Assembly: GCA_016793635.1 (NCBI GenBank)
Contig: JAEUMD010000008.1
Coordinates: 1 to 64,000, forward strand
Reading direction: 5' to 3'
From: Hyphomicrobiaceae bacterium
GTDB taxonomy: Bacteria > Pseudomonadota > Alphaproteobacteria > Rhizobiales > Hyphomicrobiaceae
DNA: 64,000 nucleotides
Positions 15,143-24,592 of the stretch are shown here, piece after piece; positions within the stretch are counted from its first letter, which is position 1, and each line of letters begins with the position of its first letter. The notes below the pieces were generated by a model. That model was not told where the DNA came from. It saw nothing but the letters and a program-made list of their open reading frames with translations, and searched no databases. The position numbers and the translations under genes are program-made.

Positions 15143-16324
15143 ATGACGTTCCAGTCCAAAGTTCGCGCGGCTACGTTGAGTGTATTCGCGCTGCTTCTCG
15201 CCGCTTGCGACAAGCCCGGTTCGCAAACGCAGGCCGCGCAGCAGGCACCTCCCCCGCCGCAGGTGACCGTCGCCCAGCCGGTTCGCAAGGTCGTCGCCGA
15301 AGAGACGGAGATTGTTGGCCGTTTCGTCGCGATCGATTCCGTCGAGGTACGCGCGCGCGTCTCGGGTTATCTCGATTCGGTCAACTTCCGCGACGGCCAG
15401 CTCGTCGAGAAGGGCCAGCTTCTGTTTACGATCGACCGCCGGCCGCTCGAGACCGCGCTCGAGCAGGCGAAGGCGACGTTGGAGCAGGCCAAGGCCAATC
15501 TCGCCTTCGCGCTGAGCAACCTCGAGCGCGCCGAGGGGCTGAAGCGCGGTACCGTAATCTCCGAGCAGACCCTCGACGAACGTGTCCAGGCCGAACGCGT
15601 CGCGCGGGCCTCCGTCTTGGCGCAAGAAGCGGCAGTGCGTCAGGCCGAGCTCGACTTCCAATATACCCGCCTCACCGCGCCCGTTGCAGGGCGCATTGGT
15701 GACCGCCGCGTCTCACCCGGAAATCTCGTCACCGGCGGTAGCGGCGGCTCGACGACGCTGCTCGCCTCGATCCAATCCACCGACCCGATCCGGTTCGAGT
15801 TCACCATCGACGAAGGCTCCTACCTCAGTTTCATCCGCCTGCACGGCGAAAAGGCGCTGACCGCGCCGAACGTGCCCGTCCGCCTCAAATTGCTGGACGA
15901 GGAGAGCTTTCCGCATCAGGGACGCGTCGACTTCATCGACAATTCATTCAGCCGCACTGCCGGTGTCATCCGCATGCGCGCGGAGTTTCCCAACGCCAGC
16001 GGCAAGCTGACGCCCGGCATGTTCGGCCGCGTGCGTCTGGACTTGACACCTCCCGCGGAGGCTCTGCTCGTTCCGGATGAAGCGGTGGGAACTGAGCAGG
16101 CCAGCAAGTTCGTGATGGTCGTCGACGAGGCTAAGGTTGCAAAGCCCAAATACGTACAGCTCGGCGCGCTGATCGGTGGCCTGCGCGTCGTCAAGGGCAT
16201 CGAGGCCAACGACCGTGTCGTCATCAAAGGCCTGATGCGCGTACGTCCCGGAAGCCCCGTCGATCCCAAGGACGGCACCATCACCACCGCCCAGAACCAA
16301 GCGACGCCCGCAGCGGGCAACTGA
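15143..16324 (+). CDS. RND efflux membrane-fusion (periplasmic adaptor) lipoprotein
   Basis: The 393-aa protein has a lipoprotein signal with lipobox LLLAAC near residue 20. The adaptor layout follows: biotinyl-lipoyl-like halves around VEVRARVSGYLDSVNFRDGQ and LTAPVAGRIGDRRVSPGNLV, an alpha-helical hairpin between them (EQAKATLEQAKANLAFAL), and a beta-barrel and membrane-proximal domain to the end. AcrA/MexA-type adaptors connect an inner-membrane RND pump to an outer-membrane channel. The start at MTFQSK gives a normal signal; upstream codons of the frame are intergenic. The pump gene follows after about 96 bp, so they form an operon. No outer-membrane channel gene is adjacent. Confidence 0.93.
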   Translation: MTFQSKVRAATLSVFALLLAACDKPGSQTQAAQQAPPPPQVTVAQPVRKVVAEETEIVGRFVAIDSVEVRARVSGYLDSVNFRDGQLVEKGQLLFTIDRRPLETALEQAKATLEQAKANLAFALSNLERAEGLKRGTVISEQTLDERVQAERVARASVLAQEAAVRQAELDFQYTRLTAPVAGRIGDRRVSPGNLVTGGSGGSTTLLASIQSTDPIRFEFTIDEGSYLSFIRLHGEKALTAPNVPVRLKLLDEESFPHQGRVDFIDNSFSRTAGVIRMRAEFPNASGKLTPGMFGRVRLDLTPPAEALLVPDEAVGTEQASKFVMVVDEAKVAKPKYVQLGALIGGLRVVKGIEANDRVVIKGLMRVRPGSPVDPKDGTITTAQNQATPAAGN

Positions 16325-16420
16325 TCGCGGGCCAGGCGGTGGACGGGACAGCATCGTCCACTTCGCCGGAAGGCATCGCACAGAGTCATGGCAGAGCGGC
16401 CAAGCGGAGCGCCACCCAGC

Positions 16421-19400
16421 ATGCGCATCTCTCATTTTTTCATCGACCGGCCGATCTTCGCCAGCGTCGTCTCGATCGTGTTCATCATCCTCGGCGCCGT
16501 CGCCTACGGGCGCCTTCCCGTCGCGCAATATCCCGAGATCGCTCCACCGACGATCAACGTCACCGGCCAGTACCCCGGCGCCAGCGCCGATGTCGTCGCC
16601 TCCACCGTGGTCGCGCCGCTCGAGCAGCAGATCAACGGCGTCGAAAACATGATCTACATGACGTCGAACTCGACCGGCGACGGCAGCTTCTCGATCGCAG
16701 TCACCTTCGAGCTCGGAACCAATCTTGACGTTGCGCAGGTCCAGGTTCAGAACCGCGTCGCCATAGCCCAGCCGCGCCTTCCGGCGGAGGTGCGCAGCCT
16801 CGGCGTCACCGTCGCCAAGGCATCGCCCGACCTCATGATGGTCGTGCACCTCTATTCGCCCGATCAGTCGCGCGACACGCTCTTCATCTCGAACTACGCC
16901 AACGTGCAGGTGACCGACGTGCTGAGCCGGATCGACGGTGTCGGCTCGATCACCGTGTTCGGCTCGCGCGACTATGCGATGCGCGTGTGGCTCGACCCGG
17001 ACCGCCTCCAATCGCTCAATCTCACCGCCAGCGACGTCGTCTCGGCGTTACAGGGCCAGAACCTACAGGTCGCATCCGGCGTCCTCAACCAGCCCCCGGT
17101 AGCGCAGCCCGGTGCCTTCCAGCTCTCCGTGCGCACGCTCGGCCGACTGCACAAGCCCGAGGAGTTCGGCGATATCGTCGTGAAACAGGCGGACAACTCG
17201 GTCGTGCGCCTCAAGGATGTGGCGCGCGTCGAACTCGCCGCGCAGGATTATGGGCGCAACTCCTACCTCGACCGTGATCCCGCCATCGGCCTCGGCATCT
17301 TCCAACGCCCGGGTTCCAACGCCCTCGCTACCGCCGACACGATCAAGGCGCAGATGGACGAGCTGGCGAAGGGCTTTCCTCAGGGCCTCAAGTACACGAT
17401 CATCTACAATCCCACCGACTTCATCCGGCAGTCCGTCGACGCGGTGATCACGACGATCGGCGAGGCCGTGGTGCTCGTCGTGCTCGTCGTCGTGCTCTTC
17501 CTGCAAACGTGGCGCGCCGCCATCATCCCGATCCTGGCCATTCCGATCTCGCTCATCGGCACGTTCTTCTTCATGGCGCTGTTCGGGTTTTCGCTTAACA
17601 ACCTCTCGCTGTTCGGCCTCGTGCTTGCCATCGGCATCGTCGTCGATGACGCCATCGTCGTCGTCGAGAACGTCGAACGCAACATCGCGCGCGGACTTTC
17701 ACCACGCGACGCCGCGCGCCTCTCGATGGACGAGGTCGGCTCGGCGCTGATCGCCATCTCTCTGGTGCTCTGCGCGGTGTTCGTGCCAACTGCGTTCATC
17801 ACCGGCATCTCCGGCCAATTCTACCGGCAGTTCGCACTCACCATCGCCGGCGCTACGATCATCTCGTTGGTCGTGTCGTTGACGCTCTCCCCTGCGCTCT
17901 GCGCTATGCTGCTGAAGCCGCACACCACGGATCACAAGCCGAGCCTGCTGATGCGGCCTGTCACCGGCTTCTTCGCCGCCTTCAACTGGATGTTCGACAA
18001 GCTCGGCGCGGGATACGGCTGGCTCACCTCACGGCTGGTGCGCATTTCCGGCATCATGCTGGTCGTCTACGCGGCCGTGATCGGCTTCGGTCTCGACGAG
18101 TTCCGCAAGACACCGCAAGGCTTCATTCCGCAGCTCGACGCCGGCTATCTCATCATCGCGACACAGCTTCCCGGTGGCGCCGCGCTGGCGCGTACCGACG
18201 CCGTCAATCGCGCCGCCGCAGACATCGCACTCTCGGTTCCCGGGGTCGCGCACGCCGTCAACATCGTCGGGTTCTCCGGCGCCACCTTCACCACCGCGCC
18301 GAACTCCGGCGCCATCTTCGTCGTGCTCGAGGACTTCGAGAAGCGCGCCCGCGATCCCGGCAAGTCCGCCGACGCCATCCAGATGGCGCTCCAGCAGAAG
18401 CTCGGCGGGCTCCAGGATGGCCTGATCGTCGTCGTCAAGCCGCCGCCGGTGCGCGGTATCGGCACCGCCGGTGGTTTCCGCATGATGATCGAGGACCGCC
18501 GCGGATTGGGTTCGAACGAGTTGCAGCGCGCCGTGTTCGCCATGATGGGCCGCGCCGCGCAAACGCCCGGCGTGCAGCGCGTATTCTCGTTGTTCGAAAC
18601 CTCGACGCCGCAGGTCTACCTCGACATCGACCGCACCAAGGCGCAACTGTTGGGCATCCGCGTGCCCGACGTCTTCAGCGCCTTGCAGACGTACCTCGGC
18701 TCGACCTACGTCAATGACTTCAACATGCTTGGCCGCACGTTCCGCGTCACCGCGCAAGCCGACGCCGATCATCGTCTGCAGCCCGAGGACGTGCTGAAGA
18801 TCCGCGTCCGCAACGATGCGGGCGAGACGGTCCCGCTCGGCAGCTTTACGACTGTGAGCAACATCTCGGGCCCCTACCGTGTGCCGCGTTACAATCTCTA
18901 CCCCGCGGCCGAGCTCGACGGCGCTCCCGCTCCCGGCATTTCCCAAGGCGAAGCGCTCAAGGTCATGGAGAAGCTCGCCGCCGAGGTACTGCCGGATGGC
19001 ATCACCTATGAGTGGACGACACTGGCGTTCCAGCAGATGCGGGCGGGCAATACGGCCGTGTTCGTGTTCGCGCTGGCCGTCGTGTTCGTATTTCTTGTGC
19101 TGGCGGCGCAATACGAGAGCCTCACTCTGCCGCTGTCCGTCATCATGATCGTACCGATGTGCCTCATCGCCGCAATCGTCGGCGTCATCCTACGCGGGCA
19201 GGATAACAACATCCTCACACAGGTCGGCTTCATCGTTCTGATCGGCCTTGCGGCAAAGAATGCGATCCTCATCGTCGAGTTCGCAAGCCAGCTCGAGGAG
19301 GAGGGGCGCGACCGCTATCAGGCGGCCATCGAGGCCGCACGCCTGCGTCTGCGGCCGATCCTTATGACGTCGCTCGCCTTCATTCTCGGCGTTGTCCCGC

Positions 19401-19585
19401 TGGTGTGGGCGACGGGCGCGGGCGCGGAGTTGCGTCAGGTCCTCGGCACCACGGTCTTCGCGGGCATGATCGGCGTGACGCTGTTCGGCCTGATTTTCAC
19501 ACCGGCGTTCTATATCGTCAGCCGGCGCCTCGAAGGGAACCGCGGCGCGGCGCGCAGCGAGCCTCTCGCGGCCCCTGGCGAGTAG
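16421..19585 (+). CDS. RND multidrug efflux transporter (HAE1/AcrB family)
   Basis: The 1054-aa protein starts with the typical MRISHFFIDRPIFASVVS and has about twelve membrane helices, with two large periplasmic loops after helices 1 and 7. Family marks include PEIAPPTINVTGQYPGASAD and the central helix segment LVLAIGIVVDDAIVVVENV, carrying the two intramembrane Asp residues of proton translocation. The second half has a matching LIGLAAKNAILIVEFA segment. It exports hydrophobic or amphiphilic toxicants using the proton gradient. A start 11 codons earlier (16388) is possible. It forms an operon with the adaptor, under the divergent TetR regulator. Confidence 0.95.
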   Translation: MRISHFFIDRPIFASVVSIVFIILGAVAYGRLPVAQYPEIAPPTINVTGQYPGASADVVASTVVAPLEQQINGVENMIYMTSNSTGDGSFSIAVTFELGTNLDVAQVQVQNRVAIAQPRLPAEVRSLGVTVAKASPDLMMVVHLYSPDQSRDTLFISNYANVQVTDVLSRIDGVGSITVFGSRDYAMRVWLDPDRLQSLNLTASDVVSALQGQNLQVASGVLNQPPVAQPGAFQLSVRTLGRLHKPEEFGDIVVKQADNSVVRLKDVARVELAAQDYGRNSYLDRDPAIGLGIFQRPGSNALATADTIKAQMDELAKGFPQGLKYTIIYNPTDFIRQSVDAVITTIGEAVVLVVLVVVLFLQTWRAAIIPILAIPISLIGTFFFMALFGFSLNNLSLFGLVLAIGIVVDDAIVVVENVERNIARGLSPRDAARLSMDEVGSALIAISLVLCAVFVPTAFITGISGQFYRQFALTIAGATIISLVVSLTLSPALCAMLLKPHTTDHKPSLLMRPVTGFFAAFNWMFDKLGAGYGWLTSRLVRISGIMLVVYAAVIGFGLDEFRKTPQGFIPQLDAGYLIIATQLPGGAALARTDAVNRAAADIALSVPGVAHAVNIVGFSGATFTTAPNSGAIFVVLEDFEKRARDPGKSADAIQMALQQKLGGLQDGLIVVVKPPPVRGIGTAGGFRMMIEDRRGLGSNELQRAVFAMMGRAAQTPGVQRVFSLFETSTPQVYLDIDRTKAQLLGIRVPDVFSALQTYLGSTYVNDFNMLGRTFRVTAQADADHRLQPEDVLKIRVRNDAGETVPLGSFTTVSNISGPYRVPRYNLYPAAELDGAPAPGISQGEALKVMEKLAAEVLPDGITYEWTTLAFQQMRAGNTAVFVFALAVVFVFLVLAAQYESLTLPLSVIMIVPMCLIAAIVGVILRGQDNNILTQVGFIVLIGLAAKNAILIVEFASQLEEEGRDRYQAAIEAARLRLRPILMTSLAFILGVVPLVWATGAGAELRQVLGTTVFAGMIGVTLFGLIFTPAFYIVSRRLEGNRGAARSEPLAAPGE

Positions 19586-19706
19586 CGGCAAACGACCCTC
19601 GGCGGCGGCGGTCTCGCCGCGAACGGGCCGGCCTTGCGGCAGATCGCTTGAAATTGCATCTGCTCCCGAAGCGTCGTCCGCAAATCCGGGCAAGCCCACG
19701 CAAATG

Positions 19707-19739
19707 AAAAGCCCCGGTCGCGCCAGCGGCCGGGGCTTT
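19707..19739. terminator. Bidirectional terminator between the RND pump and porin 2
   Basis: AAAAGCCCCGG (19707-19717) pairs with CCGGGGCTTT (19730-19739) around a 12-base loop, with T-rich or A-rich flanks on both sides. It lies between convergent genes and can stop both transcripts. Confidence 0.8.
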
Positions 19740-19764
19740 GTATTTCATGGTCCTCGTGGAGCGA

Positions 19765-21171
19765 TCAGAACTTGATGCGCGCACCGGTCATGATCACGTC
19801 GTACTTGATGTCGTGATCGGATACCGCCGATGTGTTGGCTCCCAACAGGCCTTGCACGTCGGTGATGTCGTTCGCCCAGTAGTGGCGATACGCAAGGTAG
19901 ACTTCCATGGCGGCGGCATCGATGTGCTGCACGACACCGAAGCCGAGCGTGTTGGCCTTTTCGCTCAGCAGCGGATCGAGCGCCGTCGGCGTGCCGTTGA
20001 TGTCGACCGTCAGGCCGGTGCCGGTGATGCCCACGTCCCAAATCCGGTAGTACTCGCCGTAGATCGATGTCGGACCGATGGGGAACCACTTCCGCAGCAA
20101 GCCGCCCTTCACATAGGCATACTTCTCGCTGAGCAGGAAGTTCGAGTCCCACTCGCGCTTGCCGCCCGCGGCGGTGATGAACAGGCCCGACGGCTCATGC
20201 AGCAACGAGAACGAACCGACCAGCTCCTGGTGATCCGGCAGCACGTTATTTCCACCCGTGATGGGGTTGCCGCCACCGGTGCCGAAGGCCTGCAGCAGCG
20301 AGTCGCTGTCGATGATCTGGCCATCGTGATAGCCGATACCGGCCTTGATCGAGACGCCGTTGAACGATCCAGCGTAGCGCAGCGCCACATCCCAGTCGTC
20401 GTCCTCACCCCAAGCCGCCGAGAAGATGAAGCCACCGATCACCGGCGAGTCGTAGCGGATCAGGTTGCCGCGACCCCCATCGAAGTTGCCGCGCCACAGA
20501 TCGCCGACGATCGAGAAATTGGCGCCGCCGAAGAACAACAGGCCCGGCATGAACACCGAGAGACCATCATTGGCGCTGCGAAGGAAAAAGCCCTCGTTCC
20601 ACGTCTCGACGCTCGACAGCGAAATTGCCGAGGTGCGCGACAGGTCCATTTCAGCAATGTTGTCGGTCGCATTCGACTGCTGACCAACCGTCACGCGGCC
20701 AAGCCGCTTGCTCTCGATCCACCAGTTGGAGTGGCGCACGTTGATGCGGGCAGAATCGTCGCCTGTGCCGCTGAAATTGAAGCCACCGGCCGGACCAGGC
20801 ACGAAGCCCTGATCGACGAAGTCGGAGTTGGCGGAACCGACCTCAATCTCGATGAGGTAACCGGCGCGCCATTCGGGCGAAATCGTCGCGGAACCCTCGA
20901 AACCGAAATAGGTCGTCGATGTCTTGTTGTTGACGACGTATGCGTTGCGCTCGGTCGCATCGTCCCAGAACATTACGGCCTGATTGACCTGGCCGTAGAT
21001 CGTCAACGAAACCTTACGGTTGCCCTTGCGCGCCGTGGTCGCCTCAAGTTCCGCAATGCGCTCTTCGAGGTCGGCGCAGCAATCGCCACCGAGGTCCGCA
21101 GCGCTGGCCGTGGAAATGCCGCTCAGCAAGGTGGCGGCGGCAAGCGCGGCGATGCAGATATTGGACTTCAT
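19765..21171 (-). CDS. Outer-membrane porin (Porin_2-like), copy 2
   Basis: The 468-aa product starts MKSNICIAALAAATLLSG with a signal peptide ending STASAADLGG. It shares with the 5975-7357 porin the start of the mature protein (DLGGDCCADLEER) and the coiled segment AELEATTARKGNRKVSL. It ends in a C-terminal aromatic (GARIKF), as required for beta-barrel insertion. An ATG 7 codons upstream exists, but a GGGGGA ribosome site supports 21171. It is convergent with the RND pump gene. It is probably a general porin; the two copies differ in loops, for instance a segment GTGGGNPITGGNN here, so pore properties may differ. Confidence 0.9.
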   Translation of the reverse strand: MKSNICIAALAAATLLSGISTASAADLGGDCCADLEERIAELEATTARKGNRKVSLTIYGQVNQAVMFWDDATERNAYVVNNKTSTTYFGFEGSATISPEWRAGYLIEIEVGSANSDFVDQGFVPGPAGGFNFSGTGDDSARINVRHSNWWIESKRLGRVTVGQQSNATDNIAEMDLSRTSAISLSSVETWNEGFFLRSANDGLSVFMPGLLFFGGANFSIVGDLWRGNFDGGRGNLIRYDSPVIGGFIFSAAWGEDDDWDVALRYAGSFNGVSIKAGIGYHDGQIIDSDSLLQAFGTGGGNPITGGNNVLPDHQELVGSFSLLHEPSGLFITAAGGKREWDSNFLLSEKYAYVKGGLLRKWFPIGPTSIYGEYYRIWDVGITGTGLTVDINGTPTALDPLLSEKANTLGFGVVQHIDAAAMEVYLAYRHYWANDITDVQGLLGANTSAVSDHDIKYDVIMTGARIKF

Positions 21172-21387
21172 CAATTCCCCCTCCGCCCGCAAATCGACGG
21201 GCCGTCCCGATCGAACATGAATCGTCTAGTTACCCGGGGTATGTGATTCGCGCGCCCCACTCCAACCCACACTCGGACAATTGCGGAGAGAACCGTTCAG
21301 CGGCGGGGAAAATGTCGCCCGGAGGCAACACACGATCGCCTCGAGTTGCAGTCGCAGCGCAAGAGCCGCCGACGCAGATCGATCCTC

Positions 21388-22770
21388 TCACTTCATGAGC
21401 ACGAGCGACGCCAGCCCGAGGAAGGCGAAAAATCCAACGACGTCGGTCACCATCGTGACGAAAACCCCGGAGGCCGGCGCCGGGTCCAGCTCCAGGTGGT
21501 CGAGAATCAAAGGAATGAGAATGCCGGCGAGTGCGGCCGCGACGAGATTGATGACGATGGCCGCCGCAATGACCGACCCGAGCAGACCCGAGCCGAACCA
21601 CATCCACGCGATACCCGCCATGATGAGCGAGAGCACCGCGCCGTTGACGATGCCAACGAAGAACTCACGCGTGATGATGCGCGGCGCGTTGGTGCGTCCA
21701 AGCTTGCTGGTAGCGAGAGCGCGCACGGTAACAGTCATCGTCTGGGTGCCGGCATTGCCGCCGAGCGAGGCGACAATCGGCATGAGAACGGCAAGCGCCA
21801 CCATCTCCTCGATGGTCGCGTCGAACTGCTGGATGACGAAAGAGGCAAGGATCGCCGTGCCGAGATTGACGATCAGCCAGGGCACGCGCGACCGCGCCGT
21901 CCAGTAGACACTGTCGGCCAGCGTTTCGTCACCGACGCCCGCCAGCGCCTTCATGTCCTCTTCCGCCTCGTCCTGAATGACCTCGACGACGTCGTCGACG
22001 GTGACGACGCCGACGAGGCGCTGGTTCTCGTCGACGACGGGCGCCGACATCAGATCGTAGCGGCTGAACTGGCGGGCAACCGTCTCCTGGTCCGCGGTGG
22101 CGAGCACGACGTGACGGTCGGGGTCCATTAGAGCTTCGACCCGCACGTCGCGCTTGGAGCGCAACAGGCGGCTCAACTCTACCGCGCCGAGTACGCGGAA
22201 GCTCGGATCGACGACGAAGATCTCGGAAAACGCCTCCGGCAGGTCTTCCGTGTCGCGCATGTAGTCGATGACGCGGCCGACCGTCCAATACGGGGCAACG
22301 GCAACGAACTCCGACTGCATGATGCGGCCGGCCGTCTCCTCGGGATATTCGAGGTTGCGTTCCAGCGCCGCGCGCTCTGTCGCGTCGAGCTCGGCGAGAA
22401 TCTCCTGCCGGTCCGGCTCCTCGAGGTTTTCGAGCAGATACGCCGCGTCGTCGGTCTCCAGCACCTTGACGGCCTGGGCGAGGAACGAGTTGGGGAGCGC
22501 CTCCGACAACTGGTCGCGAACGGTCGCATCGAGCTCGGAGAAAGCCTCGACGTCGAACCGCGGGCCGAGGGCCTCGATCAGTTCAGGGCGCTGCTCGGCC
22601 GGCAGCAGTTCGACAAGATCGGCGAGATCGGGCGCGCGGAGCGATCCGGCAAGCTCACCCACCCGGTGCCTGTCTCCAGCCTCGAGCGCATCCGTGACCG
22701 CGCGCACCAGCTCCGCGACCGGCAGCGCATCGCGCTCGGCTGCGGCGTCCTGCTCCATCGGGTTCGTCAT
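21388..22770 (-). CDS. mgtE: Magnesium transporter MgtE
   Basis: The 460-aa protein has the MgtE layout: a cytoplasmic superhelical N domain to about residue 150 (LADLVELLPAEQRPELIEAL), two CBS domains to about 275 (VLGAVELSRLL, SAPVVDENQRLVGVVTVDD), and five C-terminal membrane helices. The pore signature LPIVASLGGNAGTQT appears here as LMPIVASLGGNAGTQTMT. MgtE is a Mg2+-gated channel in the inner membrane; the CBS/N domains close it when cytosolic Mg2+ is high. The start (MTNPMEQD) has GAGGA upstream; the frame runs 41 codons further without coding character. No M-box-like leader was recognised. Confidence 0.95.
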   Translation of the reverse strand: MTNPMEQDAAAERDALPVAELVRAVTDALEAGDRHRVGELAGSLRAPDLADLVELLPAEQRPELIEALGPRFDVEAFSELDATVRDQLSEALPNSFLAQAVKVLETDDAAYLLENLEEPDRQEILAELDATERAALERNLEYPEETAGRIMQSEFVAVAPYWTVGRVIDYMRDTEDLPEAFSEIFVVDPSFRVLGAVELSRLLRSKRDVRVEALMDPDRHVVLATADQETVARQFSRYDLMSAPVVDENQRLVGVVTVDDVVEVIQDEAEEDMKALAGVGDETLADSVYWTARSRVPWLIVNLGTAILASFVIQQFDATIEEMVALAVLMPIVASLGGNAGTQTMTVTVRALATSKLGRTNAPRIITREFFVGIVNGAVLSLIMAGIAWMWFGSGLLGSVIAAAIVINLVAAALAGILIPLILDHLELDPAPASGVFVTMVTDVVGFFAFLGLASLVLMK

Positions 22771-23189
22771 GCCGGATTCCTCGAAGGGGCTTGGTGCAAG
22801 GGGCGAACAGAGGCTGAGGCGCGGCGAGTGAGCAGCCGATTCAGAGAGCCCCCACGATGCCCGCGGCTTCGCCAGATGTCCGATTCGCGCCACGGCGGCG
22901 ACGGCACTCTTGCATCAAGATGGCCTCACCACACGAAAATGCGATGCCTGTGGGGAATGCGCCTCTTTCTCGTCCGCGACGCCCTGTCGCCTGCGACGCA
23001 GGAACACGAGCCCCCATGTATGGGAATTACGCCTCCTGATCGAGAGCAGGCGGGTGCCAAAATTGTCGCAATACATGGCCACAGTTGTCACGCCGCCTCG
23101 CATCAGATAGGCGCTGTGATAGTTTGGCGCCGATCTGAGGACTGGACCGCGCGGTGGCGCAGCGGTCCGGGCAGGCGGATGAGGGAACG
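22771..23189. other. Intergenic region between mgtE and the first deacetylase gene
   Basis: It should hold divergent promoters for mgtE (minus) and the deacetylase (plus). No RNA gene, strong hairpin or convincing small ORF was seen. Confidence 0.4.
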
Positions 23190-24347
23190 ATGACGGCGAT
23201 GAATGGAGCGGGTCGGCTTTCGCGCGGCGGATCGCGCGGCAGGGTAGCCGCGCTGTCGGCGCTGGCCCTCGGCATCGGTGCCCTGACGGCTACCTCCGAT
23301 GGCGTCTTGACGCGCGCGCTCGCGGCACCGCCGCCGGAGAACACCTGCGCCAACCCTGGCGCGCTCGGTGTCGAGCGCATTGTCGAGATCGACACCAAGG
23401 GCGGCCCGCTGCTCGGTAATCTCCAGTACAAGGAAATCGATTTCTTGAAGCCCGGCGAGGTCGTGCTGACGTTCGACGACGGCCCATCTCGCCAGAGCAC
23501 CAACCGCGTTCTCGACGCGCTCGCCGCACACTGCACACGCGCCACGTTCTTCATGGTCGGCCGGATGGCCGTCGCCGAGCCTGACATGGTGCGCAAGGTC
23601 GATTCCCTCGGCCACACCGTCGGCACGCACAGCTGGTCGCACGCCAATCAGGCATCGCTCGGCGCCGACCGCTCCAAGCGCGAGATCGAACTTGGTATTT
23701 CCGCCGTCTCGGCGGCGCTCGGCCGGCCCATCGCCCCGTTCTTCCGTTTCCCGTATCTCAGCGATCCCAAGGGCGCCATCCGCTATCTCGAACAGCGCGA
23801 CCAGGGCATCTTCTCCATCGACGTCGATACCAAGGACTTCCAGACCCGCAGCGCCAGCGTCATGCAGCAGCGCCTGTTCCGTGAGCTGCAGAGCCACGGC
23901 AAAGGTATCATTCTGTTCCACGACATCCAGCACTCGACCGCTACCGGCATCGCCAGCGTTCTCGACGAGTTGAAGAAGCGCGGCTTCAAGATCGTCCACA
24001 TGGTACCGAAGGGCACCGCCACCACGATCGCGGAATTCGACGCCGCCGCGCGCAAGGAGCTCGAGCGCCGCAATGCGCTTGCGACCGCCGCACCGCTCGC
24101 GAACCGCTCGATGGTGTGGCCGGTGACGCAAGGCGACGCGCCCCCAACCACTTCGGTCCGCCGTTCACGCCAGCCCGCCGCCAACGCTCCGCCTGCCGCG
24201 AGCGCTGGATCGCCTGCGCCCCCGACCGCCACGGTGAAACCGCCACAGCACGATCAGGCCACTGCGACGGATAGTCCACGCCCGAAACCGAGCTGGAAAC
24301 GTGAGGAATTGCCGTGGCAGGAACAGATGTTCAAGCATCTGCGCTGA
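23190..24347 (+). CDS. NodB-family polysaccharide deacetylase, copy 1
   Basis: The 385-aa exported protein has an N-terminal hydrophobic signal (about 18-47) and a NodB domain at about 60-285. The metal-binding and catalytic motifs are LTFDDGP (Asp96/Asp97), HTVGTHSWSH (His147 and His151) and RFPYLSD. Such enzymes remove acetyl groups from N-acetylhexosamine polymers or other esters. The segment LGVERIVEIDTKGGP before the first motif recurs in two other NodB proteins in this window. The C-terminal 90 residues are Pro/Ala-rich and disordered. GAGGGA precedes the ATG at 23190. It is followed 245 bp later by a paralogue on the same strand. Confidence 0.9.
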   Translation: MTAMNGAGRLSRGGSRGRVAALSALALGIGALTATSDGVLTRALAAPPPENTCANPGALGVERIVEIDTKGGPLLGNLQYKEIDFLKPGEVVLTFDDGPSRQSTNRVLDALAAHCTRATFFMVGRMAVAEPDMVRKVDSLGHTVGTHSWSHANQASLGADRSKREIELGISAVSAALGRPIAPFFRFPYLSDPKGAIRYLEQRDQGIFSIDVDTKDFQTRSASVMQQRLFRELQSHGKGIILFHDIQHSTATGIASVLDELKKRGFKIVHMVPKGTATTIAEFDAAARKELERRNALATAAPLANRSMVWPVTQGDAPPTTSVRRSRQPAANAPPAASAGSPAPPTATVKPPQHDQATATDSPRPKPSWKREELPWQEQMFKHLR

Positions 24348-24592
24348 GGCTCCACTTCAACCTATTGAAATCGAACTTGGAATTGCGCGTCACTGTGCCT
24401 GGTCAGCGGCCGGTCGCGCGGACGCGCGGACATCTACTCCCTGATCGCGGTCTGGTCCCGCCGCCACAGGCATGGCGAATATCGCCGCCGCACTGATCGA
24501 CACCCTTGCCACCATCGGCGTATTAGCAAGACTGAAACCCTGGCCGGAGAATCCTCCGAGTCGCCAGAGTTCTCGTTCGGAGCCGCTGTCAA